DNA of 64,000 nucleotides from Streptomyces sp. NBC_00224 (GCF_041435195.1 NZ_CP108106.1:7019001-7083000); one strand, 5' to 3'. Shown: positions 25,066-36,552, counted from the first letter of the stretch. Translations and numbers: made by a program. Notes: generated by a model not told the origin, from the letters alone.

Positions 25066-26238
25066 CTACAGCCAATCCCGCCGCTTGAAGATGAAGTACA
25101 GGCTCACGCACACCCCCGCCATCAGCAGAATCGCGAACGGATACCCGAACCCCCACCCCAACTCCGGCATGTTCTCGAAGTTCATCCCGTAGATCGTTCC
25201 CACCAGCGTCGGCGCGAACAAAATTGCCGCCCACGACGAGATCTTCTTGATCTCCTCGTTCTGTTCGAAGCCCGCCTCCGCCAACGCCCGCATTTCTGCG
25301 TTCTGTTGCTGGGTGACCAGTGTCGCGTTGACCGTGAGGATCTCTGTCAGGGCCTGGCGGAAGCCGTCTACGCGTTCGCTGGTGTGGGTTACGTGGTCGG
25401 CGACGTCTCGGAGGTAGCGCTGGAGTTCCTCGTCCGTGCCGTACTTGGCGAATCCCGCCATCAGGCCGTGCAGCATGCCGACCAGTGGGCGGGTGGCGCG
25501 CTGGAACTCGACGATTTCGCGGGAGAGTTCGTAGATGCGGCGGGACACCTCGGGGTCCCCGCGGAAGACTTCCGTCTCGATCTCGTCGATGTCGTTCTGG
25601 ACGCCGGAGACGACGGGTACGTAGCCGTCCACCACCGCGTCCAGGATCGCGTACAGCACTGCCTCCGGGCCCAGGGCCATCAGCTCGGGTGTCTCCTCCA
25701 TGCGGCGGCGCACCGCCGACAGGTCGGGGGCGGCGCCGTGGCGGACGGTGATGAGGAAGTCGCGGCCGATGAAGACGTGCAGCTCGCCGAAGTCGACCTC
25801 CTCCGGGGCGTCCAGATAGCGGGCCGCGCGCAGGACGACGAAGAGGGTCTCGCCGTACCGTTCGAGCTTCGGGCGCTGGTGGGCCTCCAAGGCGTCCTCC
25901 ACCGCGAGCGGGTGGAGGTCGAACTCCTCGGCCAGTGAAAGCAGTTCGGCCTCGGACGGGCGGTGCAGGCCGATCCACGCCATGCCGTCGGGGGTCTCGC
26001 GCAGCCGGCGGAAGGTCTCGGCGAGGGTGTCGGGGGACGAGACGCGGCGGCCGTCCCGGTACAGTGCGGACTCCACGACACTGCGGTGGTCGTGCCGTAC
26101 GGGCCCGGGGGAGGCCGGCGCTGCGGACGCCGGGGGCGTGGACGCGGGCGGGTTCGGCGGCGGGGCGATCTGGCGCCGCCAGGAGTGCTTCTTCGAGGGC
26201 GGCGGCGACTGGCCGGGGCGTGCTCCCCGCTCGGTCAT
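25066..26238 (-). CDS. corA: CorA-family magnesium/divalent cation transporter
   Basis: A 390-aa protein. A Pro-rich N-terminal extension of about 50 residues precedes the cytoplasmic funnel domain (GMAWIGLHRPSEAELLSL, HPLAVEDALEAHQRPKLERY). A long coiled stalk helix and two C-terminal transmembrane helices follow. The signature YGMNFENMPEL lies between the helices and forms the selectivity filter. The start overlaps the end of a small upstream frame (ATGA), so it may be translated in a coupled fashion. No riboswitch is visible upstream. Confidence 0.95.
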   Translation of the reverse strand: MTERGARPGQSPPPSKKHSWRRQIAPPPNPPASTPPASAAPASPGPVRHDHRSVVESALYRDGRRVSSPDTLAETFRRLRETPDGMAWIGLHRPSEAELLSLAEEFDLHPLAVEDALEAHQRPKLERYGETLFVVLRAARYLDAPEEVDFGELHVFIGRDFLITVRHGAAPDLSAVRRRMEETPELMALGPEAVLYAILDAVVDGYVPVVSGVQNDIDEIETEVFRGDPEVSRRIYELSREIVEFQRATRPLVGMLHGLMAGFAKYGTDEELQRYLRDVADHVTHTSERVDGFRQALTEILTVNATLVTQQQNAEMRALAEAGFEQNEEIKKISSWAAILFAPTLVGTIYGMNFENMPELGWGFGYPFAILLMAGVCVSLYFIFKRRDWL

Positions 26239-26534
26239 GGCGTCACCAGGCCCGGGCTGACTCCTCGCTCGGTCATGGCTTCACCTCCCGCGCGCGACCG
26301 CTTCCGGCGTTGTTCCGCAGCGGGCCGGGGTGCGCCCGCCTGGTCTCGGTGCAGGATATACGGCTCAAATGGCACCGGCTCGGCGTCGTTCCGGACGCCA
26401 TCCGGGTCGTTGACGTACACGCCGGACGCCACCGGGGTGCCCCGTTGCCCCGCTGTCCGTTTGCGGACGTTGCTTGCCCCGCCGCCCCCAGTACCCCCGC
26501 GCCCCCAATACTCCGCCGCCCCCCGTACCCCCAT
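26235..26534 (-). CDS. hypothetical 99-aa protein coupled to corA
   Basis: An open frame with G/C-rich third positions just upstream of corA, ending in an ATGA overlap with its start. The middle (GVYVNDPDGVRNDAEPVPF) looks coding; the N-terminus is Gly-rich and the true start may be internal. Its last 13 residues (MTERGVSPGLVTP) echo the CorA N-terminus (MTERGARPGQSPP). The DNA shows why: GCTCGGTCATGGC occurs at 26229-26241 and again at 26267-26279, a local tandem duplication. I do not recognise a family. Confidence 0.4.
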   Translation of the reverse strand: MGVRGAAEYWGRGGTGGGGASNVRKRTAGQRGTPVASGVYVNDPDGVRNDAEPVPFEPYILHRDQAGAPRPAAEQRRKRSRAGGEAMTERGVSPGLVTP

Positions 26535-26576
26535 CGCGGCCAGAACCTGTCCTAGATCCGCACTACCGTGCCCCCT

Positions 26577-27725
26577 ATGGCCCCGCAGAAAACGCGCTCC
26601 TCACGCCCCGCTTCCGCCCCCCTCCTCACCACCCGCGCCCTCAACCGCGCCACCCTCGACCGTCAGCACCTGTTGCGCCGCACCTCCGCGCTCGGGCCGA
26701 AGGACGCGGTCGCGCATCTCGTCGGGCTGCAGGCGCAGAACGTGAAGCCTCCGTACTTCGCGCTGTGGGCCCGGCTCGCCGGGTTCCGGCCGGAGCAGCT
26801 CTCCGCGCTCATCGAGGCGCGCGAGCTCGTACGGATCGTGACCCTGCGGTCCACCATCCACCTCCACACCGCCGACGACGTACTCACCCTGCGGCCGCTC
26901 GTCCAGGCGGCCCGGGACCGTGAGCTCAAGCAGTTCCGGGGGCAGCTGGAGGGTGTGGACCTGGAGCGGCTCGCCGCGACCGTGCGTGGGCTGGTGGAGG
27001 AGCGGCCGTACACCATGAAGGAGATCCGGGACGTGCTGAGCGAGCAGTGGCCCGACGCCACGCCCTTCGCGCTGTCCCTCGCCGCGCGCTGCGCGCTGCC
27101 GCTCGTGCAGGTCACGCCGCGCGGGCTGTGGGGTCGCAGCGGGCGGGTGGCGCTGACCACCGCCGAGAACTGGCTGGGGCGGGCGCCGGGGCAGGTCCCG
27201 GCGCCCGACGACACCGTGCTGCGCTATCTCGCCGCGTTCGGGCCCGCTTCGGTCAAGGACATGCAGACCTGGGCGGGACTGACCCGACTGGGTGAGGTCT
27301 TCGAGCGGCTGCGGCCCGTTCTCGTCACCTTCCGTGACGAGAACGGGGTCGAGCTCTTCGACCTGCCGGACGCGCCCCGCCCCGACGAGGGCACCCCGGC
27401 TCCGCCCCGTTTCCTGCCCGAGTTCGACAACCTGCTGCTGTCGCACGCCGACCGCACCCGGGTGATCCCGGCGGAGCACTGGGGCCGTACCTGGAAGGGC
27501 AGCCAGGCCTTCTGCACCCTCCTCGTGGACGGCTTCCTCGCCGGGGTGTGGCGCCTGGAGGAGGGGAAGGGAGCGGGGGAGGGGCACGCCGTCCTCACCG
27601 TTCAGCCGTTCGGGGACCTCGGTCGGGTCCGGCGCGACGAGGTGGCCGCCGAGGGCGAGCGGCTGCTCGCCGAGATGACCTCGGCCACCTCGTACGACGT
27701 GCGGTTCGGGGACGTCATGGGATGA
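26577..27725 (+). CDS. winged-helix DNA glycosylase-like protein, AlkZ family (HTH_42)
   Basis: A 382-aa protein of the HTH_42/AlkZ superfamily, built from tandem winged-helix domains. The N-terminal segment AHLVGLQAQNVKPPYFALWAR carries a Gln-x-Gln motif at residues 52-54. In Streptomyces AlkZ this QxQ is catalytic for opening DNA crosslinks; the related AlkX group carries QxD. TLRSTIHLHTADDVL and RFLPEFDNLLLSHADRTRVI are further family blocks. The ATG at 26577 is preferred over a GTG nine bases upstream. No toxin biosynthesis genes are adjacent, so a general repair role is more likely than self-resistance. Confidence 0.88.
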   Translation: MAPQKTRSSRPASAPLLTTRALNRATLDRQHLLRRTSALGPKDAVAHLVGLQAQNVKPPYFALWARLAGFRPEQLSALIEARELVRIVTLRSTIHLHTADDVLTLRPLVQAARDRELKQFRGQLEGVDLERLAATVRGLVEERPYTMKEIRDVLSEQWPDATPFALSLAARCALPLVQVTPRGLWGRSGRVALTTAENWLGRAPGQVPAPDDTVLRYLAAFGPASVKDMQTWAGLTRLGEVFERLRPVLVTFRDENGVELFDLPDAPRPDEGTPAPPRFLPEFDNLLLSHADRTRVIPAEHWGRTWKGSQAFCTLLVDGFLAGVWRLEEGKGAGEGHAVLTVQPFGDLGRVRRDEVAAEGERLLAEMTSATSYDVRFGDVMG

Positions 27726-27799
27726 GCGCCCCGGACCCCCGGACCCCCGGACCCCCGGAAGGGCGGACCCCCGGAAGGGCGGATCCCCGGAAGGGGCCG

Positions 27800-29131
27800 T
27801 CACACCCCCACATCCCGCGCCCGCTGGTCCTCGAACGTCTCCCGTCGCAGCAGCAGCCGCGACCGCCCCCCGGCGACCGCCACCACGGGTGGGCGGCCGG
27901 TCATGTTGTAGCCGGACGCCATCGAGACCTGGTACGCCCCGGACGCCGGTACGGCGAGGACGTCTCCGGGGCGTACGTCGTCCGGCAGTTCGACGTCCTC
28001 CGCCAGGATGTCGCCCGCCTCGCAGTGCCGCCCGACCACCGTCGTGGCGCGCATCGGCGCCGATGTCGTACGGCCGACCATGCGGACCGTGTACCGGGCC
28101 CCGTACAGCGCCGGGCGCGGGTTGTCGCTCATCCCGCCGTCGACCGCCACGAACACCTGCGCGCCGGTGCGCTTCACAGAAAGCACGCGGTACAGCGCGA
28201 CCCCGGCCGGAGCCATGATCGAGCGGCCCGGCTCGACCGTGAGCCGGGGCAGTGGAAAGCTGAACTCGGCGCAGGAGCGGGCCAGTTCCTCGGTGATCCG
28301 GCGTCCGTACGCGGCCGGGGACGGCGCCGGGTCGCCCGGCAGGTACGCCGCCGCGAAGCCGCCGCCGAGGTCCAGCTCCGGGAGCGTGACGCCGTGCCGG
28401 TCGCGGATGCGGGCCAGGAACGCGACCACCCTGCGCACCGCCTCCCCGTACGGCTCGGTCGACGTGATCTGGGAGCCCAGATGGCAGTGCAGACCGACGA
28501 GTTCGAGTCCGGGCTGGCCGAGGACGCGTGCGACGGCGTCCTCCGCGTCGCCGCCCGTGATCGACAGGCCGAACTTCTGGCCCTCCGCCCCCGTCATGAC
28601 CTTCCGGTGCGCGCCCGCCTCGATGCCCGGCAGCACCCGGACCAGGACCTTCTGGGCCGCGCCTTTGGGGACTTGGGCCGCGATCCGGGCTATCTCGGAG
28701 TCCGAGTCGATGACGATCCGGCCCACGCCCAGGCGCAGGGCCGTACTGAGGTCCCGCGGGGACTTGGCGTTGCCGTGCAGTACGACGCGCTCGGGCGGGA
28801 AGCCGCGGGTCGCCGCCAGCTCCAGTTCGCCCGCCGAGCAGACGTCGAGCCCGAGGCCCTCCTCGGCCATCCAGTCGACCACGGCCCGGGAGACGAAGGC
28901 CTTCGCCGCGTAGACGATCTCGGCGTCCGGCAGCGCCCGCCGCCAGGTCCGCGCCCGGGCCCGCACCTCGGTCTCGTCGAGTACGTACACCGGCGTCCCG
29001 TGCCGTTCGGCCAGCTCCGCGAGGGACACCCCGGCGAGCGACACATCGCCGCCGGGCGCGTTCACGGCGGAGTCCGGCCACACCGAGGGTGAGCTCAACT
29101 CCCGTACGAGAAAGTCTGGTTCGGTTGTCAT
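27800..29131 (-). CDS. lysA: diaminopimelate decarboxylase
   Basis: A 443-aa PLP enzyme of the alanine racemase-like barrel plus beta-domain type. The PLP Lys is in IVYAAKAF, followed by LDVCSAGELELA, VLHGNAKS, GLHCHLGSQI, LDLGGGFA and VEPGRSI. The C-terminal catalytic Cys is in GRHCEAGDIL. It converts meso-diaminopimelate to lysine, the last step of lysine synthesis. The frame is open far upstream; I take the ATG at 29131. Amino-acid pathway neighbours are absent, so it may be a second copy. The downstream gap to the AlkZ-like gene is 74 bp and the two genes converge. Confidence 0.92.
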   Translation of the reverse strand: MTTEPDFLVRELSSPSVWPDSAVNAPGGDVSLAGVSLAELAERHGTPVYVLDETEVRARARTWRRALPDAEIVYAAKAFVSRAVVDWMAEEGLGLDVCSAGELELAATRGFPPERVVLHGNAKSPRDLSTALRLGVGRIVIDSDSEIARIAAQVPKGAAQKVLVRVLPGIEAGAHRKVMTGAEGQKFGLSITGGDAEDAVARVLGQPGLELVGLHCHLGSQITSTEPYGEAVRRVVAFLARIRDRHGVTLPELDLGGGFAAAYLPGDPAPSPAAYGRRITEELARSCAEFSFPLPRLTVEPGRSIMAPAGVALYRVLSVKRTGAQVFVAVDGGMSDNPRPALYGARYTVRMVGRTTSAPMRATTVVGRHCEAGDILAEDVELPDDVRPGDVLAVPASGAYQVSMASGYNMTGRPPVVAVAGGRSRLLLRRETFEDQRARDVGV

Positions 29132-29211
29132 GCGGCGAAACTCCCTGTCGTCCTGGCGGAAACCTCTGTCATCCGGGAATCCCCGGAATTCCCCATCCGG
29201 GGACTCCTCCG

Positions 29212-29643
29212 TCAGTCCACGAACGCGTGGATCGCGGTGACGGCGGTCCAGACGGCCGCGGCCGCGCCGGTCACCCGCAGCACGCCGACCATGTCCGGGT
29301 CCCAGTTGCCCCGGCGCGCGCACGGCTGCCCGACGGGCTCGGCGCGTACGGCGGTCGGGGCCGGGGCCGCGAGCTGCGGGTCGACCGTCACGGTGGTCAC
29401 GCCGAGCGGCGCCGCCAACGACCGCAGCGCGGGCTCGGCGAGCCGGATCCAGCTCTGGTCGGGGCCGAGCACCGCGCACAGCCGCTCGGGACTGGTGAAG
29501 CCGACGGCGGTCCGTACGCCCAGCGGGGTGCGCGAGAAGCGCAACTGCTGTCCTCCGGCAGAGCCGAGCCGAACCGGCACGTAAAGGGCTGCTGCCGGGC
29601 GGCGTTCGTCGGGGTCCGCGTCGTCGATGGTGAGGCTTTCCAT
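29212..29643 (-). CDS. SAV_915-like small protein
   Basis: A 143-aa protein with the pattern of the Streptomyces SAV_915/SseB-like family: ALYVPVRLGS, FSRTPLGVRTAVGFTSPERL, LGPDQSWIRLAEPALRSLAAPLGVTTVTVDP. No catalytic residues or membrane segments are visible, and the function of the family is unknown. It lies 80 bp upstream of lysA on the same strand and may share its transcript. Confidence 0.75.
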   Translation of the reverse strand: MESLTIDDADPDERRPAAALYVPVRLGSAGGQQLRFSRTPLGVRTAVGFTSPERLCAVLGPDQSWIRLAEPALRSLAAPLGVTTVTVDPQLAAPAPTAVRAEPVGQPCARRGNWDPDMVGVLRVTGAAAAVWTAVTAIHAFVD

Positions 29644-29995
29644 GGTGCTGCCCTCCGGTGGGAGTACGAGGCCGGGCGGTCGCGAGTACGAGGCCGGTCG
29701 GTGCGGCGCCGCTGTGTGCGACGCTTCGACGTTATGACGGCTCCCCGGGCCGGGAGCCGTCTCCTGACGCCGTGTTGATCCCATTCCGCCCGACTTTGAT
29801 GCTCCTCTAGCGCGGCCCCGGCACCGGCCGCGCCTCATCCACCCTTGGCGACGCCCAGGGGCTGCCGCCCCTCCTCCCCGGAGGGCGGGCGGAATCCGCC
29901 GCGCGGACTTCCCCCGCACCCCCCTACGGGGGTAAAGAGGCCTGGTCACGCACCGCAGGGTGGTAGAGAGTGGCGCCAGGCAACTAGGAGGGCAC
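29644..29995. other. divergent intergenic region, 352 bp
   Basis: It separates the minus-strand SAV_915-like gene from the plus-strand acyl-CoA ligase operon, so it must hold both promoters. I see a compact hairpin (ACCCCC/GGGGGT at 29918-29933) about 60 bp before the ligase start and the ribosome site AGGAGGG at 29986-29992. I cannot assign promoter elements with confidence. Confidence 0.5.
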
Positions 29996-31684
29996 ATGGA
30001 CGCACGTGGCGCCACACAGGAGTTCCGGGCCGGACGGGACTTCCTGCTGGAGCACCGGGAGGACTATGCGACGGCCTGCCAGGGGTTCACCTGGCCCCGT
30101 CCCGAGCGGTTCAACTGGGCGCTCGACTGGTTCGACGTCATCGCCGAGGGCAACGACGCCACCGCGCTGCACATCGTCGAGGAGGACGGCCGCGAGATCA
30201 CCCTCTCGTACGCCGAGATGTCCCTGCGCTCGGACCAGGTCGCCAACTGGCTGCGCGCCCAAGGGGTACGGGCCGGGGACCGCGTCCTCGTCATGCTCGG
30301 CAACCAGCAGGAACTGTGGATGACCGCGCTGGCCGCGATGAAGCTGCGGGCGGTCGTCATCCCCGCGACCCCGCTGCTCGGCCCTGCCGACCTGCGGGAC
30401 CGGATCGAGCGCGGGCGCGCCCGGCATGTCATCGTGCGGGCCGAGGACGCGGCCAAGTTCGCGGACGTGCCCGGGGAGTACACCCGGATCGCCGTCAATC
30501 CGCACGGCGCCGACCCCGTTCCCGGATGGCTGGACTTCGACGGGGCGTTCGGGGCGGACGCGCGGTTCGAGCCGGACGGTGTCACCCTGGCCGACGACCC
30601 GCTGATGCTCTACTTCACCTCCGGCACCACGGCCCGCCCCAAGCTCGTCGAGCACACCCATGTGTCGTACCCCGTGGGGCACTTGGCGACGATGTACTGG
30701 ATCGGGCTCAGGCCCGGCGACGTGCATCTGAACATCTCCTCGCCCGGCTGGGCCAAGCACGCCTGGTCGAACCTCTTCGCCCCGTGGAACGCCGAGGCCA
30801 CCGTCTTCATCTACAACTACACACGCTTCGACGCGGCCCGGCTCATGGCCGCCATGGACGCGGCGGGCGTCACCAGCTTCTGCGCACCGCCCACGGTGTG
30901 GCGGATGCTGATCCAGGCGGACCTGAGCGCGCTGCGGAACCCGCCCCGCGAGGTCGTCGCGGCCGGCGAGCCGCTCAACCCGGAGGTCATCGAGACCGTC
31001 CGGCGGGAGTGGGGCCGGGTCATCCGGGACGGCTTCGGGCAGACCGAGACGGCCGTCCAAGTGGCCAACACACCCGGCCAGTTGCTCAAGACAGGATCGA
31101 TGGGACGGCCGAGCCCCGGCTACCAGGTGGAGCTCCTGGACCCGGTCACGGGCGAGCCGGGCGCGGCGGAGGGCGAGATCGCCCTCGACCTCTCGGCCCG
31201 GCCGGTCGGCCTGATGACCGGCTACCACGGCGACGAAGAGCGTACGGCCGAGTCGATGGCGGGCGGCTACTACCGCACCGGCGACATCGGATCCCGCGAC
31301 GAGGACGGCTACATCACCTATGTGGGCCGGGCCGACGACGTCTTCAAGGCCTCCGACTACAAGATCTCGCCGTTCGAGCTGGAGAGCGCGCTCCTGGAGC
31401 ACGAGGCGGTGGCCGAGGCGGCCGTCGTCCCCGCGCCCGACCCGCTGCGGCTCGCCGTGCCCAAGGCGTACATCGTGCTCGCGGCGGGCTGGGAGCCCGG
31501 CCCGGACACCGCGAAGGTGCTGTTCGAGCACTCGCGCGCGGTCCTCGCCCCGTACAAGCGCATCCGCCGGATCGAGTTCGGCGAACTGCCCAAGACGGTC
31601 TCCGGGAAGATCCGCCGCATCGAGCTGCGCGAGGCGACGGCGGCGGGTTCGAAGGCCGAGTACGACGAGGGGGACCTGCGGTGA
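29996..31684 (+). CDS. acyl-CoA synthetase (acetyl/medium-chain AMP-binding type)
   Basis: A 562-aa adenylate-forming ligase. The P-loop motif is [11 protein letters not shown], the A5 region is [16 protein letters not shown] follows, and the C-terminal catalytic Lys is in [15 protein letters not shown]. The layout resembles acetyl-CoA synthetase-like/medium-chain acyl-CoA ligases, activating a carboxylic acid with ATP and CoA. A very good ribosome site (AGGAGGG) precedes the ATG. The stop overlaps the GTG of a second ligase, so the two are translated together. Confidence 0.93.
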   Translation: MDARGATQEFRAGRDFLLEHREDYATACQGFTWPRPERFNWALDWFDVIAEGNDATALHIVEEDGREITLSYAEMSLRSDQVANWLRAQGVRAGDRVLVMLGNQQELWMTALAAMKLRAVVIPATPLLGPADLRDRIERGRARHVIVRAEDAAKFADVPGEYTRIAVNPHGADPVPGWLDFDGAFGADARFEPDGVTLADDPLMLYFTSGTTARPKLVEHTHVSYPVGHLATMYWIGLRPGDVHLNISSPGWAKHAWSNLFAPWNAEATVFIYNYTRFDAARLMAAMDAAGVTSFCAPPTVWRMLIQADLSALRNPPREVVAAGEPLNPEVIETVRREWGRVIRDGFGQTETAVQVANTPGQLLKTGSMGRPSPGYQVELLDPVTGEPGAAEGEIALDLSARPVGLMTGYHGDEERTAESMAGGYYRTGDIGSRDEDGYITYVGRADDVFKASDYKISPFELESALLEHEAVAEAAVVPAPDPLRLAVPKAYIVLAAGWEPGPDTAKVLFEHSRAVLAPYKRIRRIEFGELPKTVSGKIRRIELREATAAGSKAEYDEGDLR

Positions 31685-33288
31685 CGGACCTCTCGTACGC
31701 CCACGGCACCAGCGGCACGCCGCTGCTCGGCGACACCATCGGGGCCAGTCTGGACCGGGCGGTCGCCGCCTGGCCGGACCGCGAGGCGCTGGTCGACGTG
31801 GAGTCCGGGCGGCGCTGGACGTACACGCAGTTCGCCGCCGCCGTCGACGACTTGGCCCGCGCGCTGCTCGGCAGCGGGGTCCGCAAGGGCGACCGGGTCG
31901 GCATCTGGGCGGTGAACTGCCCGGAGTGGGTGCTCGTGCAGTACGCCACGGCCCGGATCGGCGCGGTCATGGTGAACATCAACCCGGCGTACCGGGCGCA
32001 CGAGCTCGCGTACGTACTGAAGCAGGCCGGGATCTCTCTGCTGGTCGCCTCGCAGACACACCGGACGAGCGACTACCGGGCGCTGGTGGAGCAGGCGCGT
32101 CCGCAGTGCCCGCAGCTGCGGGCGGTGCACTACATCGGGGACGCGTCCTGGGAGGCGCTCCTGGCGGCGGGCGCGACGGTGACGCCCGGTCAACTGGCCG
32201 CCTGTCAGGCCGAGTTGTCGTGCGACGACCCGATCAACATCCAGTACACCTCGGGGACCACCGGCTTCCCCAAGGGGGCGACGCTCTCCCACCACAACAT
32301 CCTCAACAACGGCTATTTCGTGGGCGAGTCGATCTCCTACACCGAGCGGGACCGGATCTGCGTGCCGGTGCCGTTCTACCACTGCTTCGGCATGGTCATG
32401 GGCAACCTCGCGGCCACCTCGCACGGGGCCTGCGTGGTGATCCCGGCGCCGTCCTTCGACGCGGCGGCGACCCTGCGGGCGGTGGAGCGGGAGCGGTGCA
32501 CCTCGTTGTACGGCGTGCCGACGATGTTCATCGCCGAGCTGAACCTGCCGGACTTCGGCTCGTACGACCTGTCCTCGCTGCGTACCGGGATCATGGCGGG
32601 GTCGCCGTGCCCGGTCGAGGTGATGAAGCGGGTCGTCGCCGAGATGAACATGGCCGAGGTGTCCATCTGCTACGGCATGACGGAGACGTCCCCGGTCTCC
32701 ACCCAGACGCGTGTCGAGGACGACCTGGAGCGCAGGACGAGCACGGTGGGGCGGGTGCTGCCGCACATCGAGGTGAAGGTGGTGGACCCGGCCACCGGCG
32801 TCACGCTGCCGCGCGGCCAGGCGGGTGAGCTGTGCACCCGCGGCTACAGCGTGATGCTCGGCTACTGGGACGAGCCGGAGCGGACCGCCGAGGTGATCGA
32901 CGCGGGGCGCTGGATGCACACGGGCGATCTGGCGGTGCTGCGCGAGGACGGTTACGTCCAGATCGTCGGCCGGATCAAGGACATGATCATCCGGGGCGGC
33001 GAGAACGTCTACCCGCGCGAGATCGAGGAGTTCCTCTACGCCCACCCGAAGATCGCGGACGTCCAGGTGGTGGGCGTCCCCGACGAGAAGTACGGCGAGG
33101 AGATCCTGGCCTGCGTGATCCCGCGCGACCCCGCGGACCCGCCCACGGCAGAGGACATCGCCGCGTTCTGCCGCGACCGCCTGGCGCACTACAAGGTGCC
33201 GCGACGGCTGCGGATCCTGACGGAGTTCCCGATGACGGTGAGCGGGAAGGTGCGGAAGGTGGAGCTGAGGGAGGGGTACGGGGAGTAG
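31681..33288 (+). CDS. AMP-binding acyl-CoA ligase (FadD-like)
   Basis: A 535-aa adenylate-forming ligase of the long/medium-chain fatty acid type: [61 protein letters not shown] and the C-terminal Lys in [12 protein letters not shown]. It starts with GTG, overlapping the first ligase by 4 bp. Neither ligase is followed by a carrier-protein domain, so this is fatty or short-chain acid activation, not a peptide synthetase. Two coupled ligases of different subfamily suggest activation of two acids in one pathway. Confidence 0.93.
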   Translation: MTDLSYAHGTSGTPLLGDTIGASLDRAVAAWPDREALVDVESGRRWTYTQFAAAVDDLARALLGSGVRKGDRVGIWAVNCPEWVLVQYATARIGAVMVNINPAYRAHELAYVLKQAGISLLVASQTHRTSDYRALVEQARPQCPQLRAVHYIGDASWEALLAAGATVTPGQLAACQAELSCDDPINIQYTSGTTGFPKGATLSHHNILNNGYFVGESISYTERDRICVPVPFYHCFGMVMGNLAATSHGACVVIPAPSFDAAATLRAVERERCTSLYGVPTMFIAELNLPDFGSYDLSSLRTGIMAGSPCPVEVMKRVVAEMNMAEVSICYGMTETSPVSTQTRVEDDLERRTSTVGRVLPHIEVKVVDPATGVTLPRGQAGELCTRGYSVMLGYWDEPERTAEVIDAGRWMHTGDLAVLREDGYVQIVGRIKDMIIRGGENVYPREIEEFLYAHPKIADVQVVGVPDEKYGEEILACVIPRDPADPPTAEDIAAFCRDRLAHYKVPRRLRILTEFPMTVSGKVRKVELREGYGE

Positions 33289-33335
33289 GGGGCGGGGCTC
33301 GGGGCGCGGTGGGCTCCCGGCTCAGGGTCCCCGGC

Positions 33336-33372
33336 TTACGGCCTGTGGTTTACGGCCTGTGGCTTACGGGCC
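33336..33372. repeat. 14-bp tandem repeat (TTACGGCCTGTGG), about 2.5 copies
   Basis: Two exact copies of TTACGGCCTGTGG start at 33336 and 33350, and a partial third starts at 33364. They sit at the converging 3' ends of the ligase operon and the zinc-ribbon gene, so the repeat spills into the latter's stop codon. It looks like recent slippage. Confidence 0.6.
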
Positions 33373-34395
33373 CGTCGCGACCAGCTCGTCCGCCGCGTCG
33401 TTGACCGGCTGGGGCGTGCCCGTCAGGTCCATCACGAACAGCGGGATGGACAGTTCGTCGCCGCGGGCCCGGGCGTCCTTGGTGTATCCGGCGAGTGAGA
33501 AGTAGACGCCGGTGGCCGAGCTGCTGAGCGCGTTCAGCCACAGGCACTCCACCGCGCGCAGCGACGCCGGGCGGGTCGTCGGGTCGACCTGGGCGACCAG
33601 GCCGGGGCCGCGCAGATCGATCCCGGAGGCGGGGCGCGCCTCGGACTGCAGGACGTCGCGGAAGCCGAGCCACTTCAGATAGAGCGCCGCGGCGGTCACC
33701 GCGTCCCGGGCGGTACGGATGGTCACCGGCCGGAACGCCGGGCGCGGGGGTGCGGCGGTCGGTGGAACCGGGATGTGGACCGGCAGCCGGGCGGACGGCG
33801 CGGAGACCGGCCGGACCGGAATCCGCAGCACCGTGCCGCACGAGCACCCCAGCTCCGGCTGCGGCCACTGGTCCTGCCGCCCGCACACGTCGCAGCGCAC
33901 GACGACCCAGTCGTCGGTCCAGGTGCGGTGGGTGATCGGCTCGGGCGCACCCCCGCGCTGGAGCGGCGGCGCGAGCGGGGCGCCGCAGGGGCAGGGGTAG
34001 GTGGTCGCGGCGTACCGGTGCTCGCGCCGGCACATCGGGCACCGCACGACGAGAGTCTCCCGCCCGAGCCCGGCCATGGGGTACGCGGATCCGGTGTGGT
34101 GGCCGGGGCCGCCCGGGTATCCGGATCCACCCGGGCGTCCGGGGTTGTCGGCGCCGCCGGTGTGCCCGGCTCCGCTGTGGTGCCCGGGGTTGCCGGGATG
34201 TCCGGCTCCGCCGGGACTGTCGGCCCCGCCGGGGTGCCAGGCCCCGCCGAGTCCGCCCCCGGGCAGGCCGCCGCGCCGCTCCGGCCCGCCGGGTCCCGGC
34301 GCCCCGCCGTACCTGCCGCCGGCTCCGCCGGCCCCGTCGCCGATTCCGTCGATGCCCATGTCGTCCACCCCGCGCTCGCCGCCCGTACGGTCCAT
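33364..34395 (-). CDS. protein with Gly/His-rich repeats, two zinc ribbons and a degenerate Mrr-like domain
   Basis: A 343-aa protein in three parts. Residues about 10-105 are collagen-like, rich in Gly, Pro and His. Two CxxC...CxCG zinc-ribbon-like units follow ([20 protein letters not shown], then [20 protein letters not shown]). The C-terminal third ([43 protein letters not shown]) follows the pattern of Mrr-type PD-(D/E)xK endonuclease domains, but the position of the catalytic Lys (QVK or QCK) reads QVD. I infer a DNA-associated protein that has lost cleavage. The function is unknown. It diverges from gcl across a 170-bp gap. Confidence 0.6.
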   Translation of the reverse strand: MDRTGGERGVDDMGIDGIGDGAGGAGGRYGGAPGPGGPERRGGLPGGGLGGAWHPGGADSPGGAGHPGNPGHHSGAGHTGGADNPGRPGGSGYPGGPGHHTGSAYPMAGLGRETLVVRCPMCRREHRYAATTYPCPCGAPLAPPLQRGGAPEPITHRTWTDDWVVVRCDVCGRQDQWPQPELGCSCGTVLRIPVRPVSAPSARLPVHIPVPPTAAPPRPAFRPVTIRTARDAVTAAALYLKWLGFRDVLQSEARPASGIDLRGPGLVAQVDPTTRPASLRAVECLWLNALSSSATGVYFSLAGYTKDARARGDELSIPLFVMDLTGTPQPVNDAADELVATGP

Positions 34396-34470
34396 CGTCC
34401 CCCACCCGCGCCCGCCCGGGAGGCGTCTTCGGGGATCCCTTGACGCGCCTGCGTACGCCCCCTATGTTTC

Positions 34471-34506
34471 TTCCATATAGCAGAACTAAACTTCCGCATT
34501 ACGGAA
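34471..34506. promoter_or_regulatory. paired TTCC-N7-GGAA operators of gcl
   Basis: Box 1 at 34492-34506 is a perfect dyad, TTCCG-CATTA-CGGAA. Box 2 at 34471-34485 reads TTCCATATAGCAGAA. Their starts are 21 bp apart, two helical turns, so two dimers would bind the same face. The same architecture precedes hyi and aceB. An IclR-type regulator such as AllR, known to control allantoin/glyoxylate genes in streptomycetes, is my inference. No such gene is in the window. Confidence 0.65.
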
Positions 34507-34565
34507 TCAAGGCTCTCAGGTGGCGCGACAGAGCCCGATCCGCCAGGCCGAAGCAGGAGCACTCC

Positions 34566-36347
<1,782 letters not shown>

Positions 36348-36552
36348 CCCGGTAGCCCGTACGAGACCGGCGGCTCCGGTGCTTCCCGTGGGGGGTGGCA
36401 CCGGAGCCGTCGCCGTTCACTCGTTCGAGTTCATACGGCGGGGTTTCGGCAGGGTTTCGGCGGCGCTCCGAGGGGCTCACGGGCCAATCGTGTCGAATCC
36501 GAGACGGGCGGAGGCGGTGCGACGGGCCGCGACGGCGCATACTGGATAGACC

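Noticed and set aside
29996..33288. Two adjacent adenylating enzymes as the start of a peptide synthetase cluster
   Set aside because: Neither has a carrier, condensation or thioesterase domain, and the motifs and sizes are those of free acyl-CoA ligases.
34030..34360. CRISPR-like or satellite repeat in the Gly-rich part of the zinc-ribbon gene
   Set aside because: The periodicity comes from Gly-Pro-His codons in a continuous reading frame; there are no constant repeats with unique spacers.
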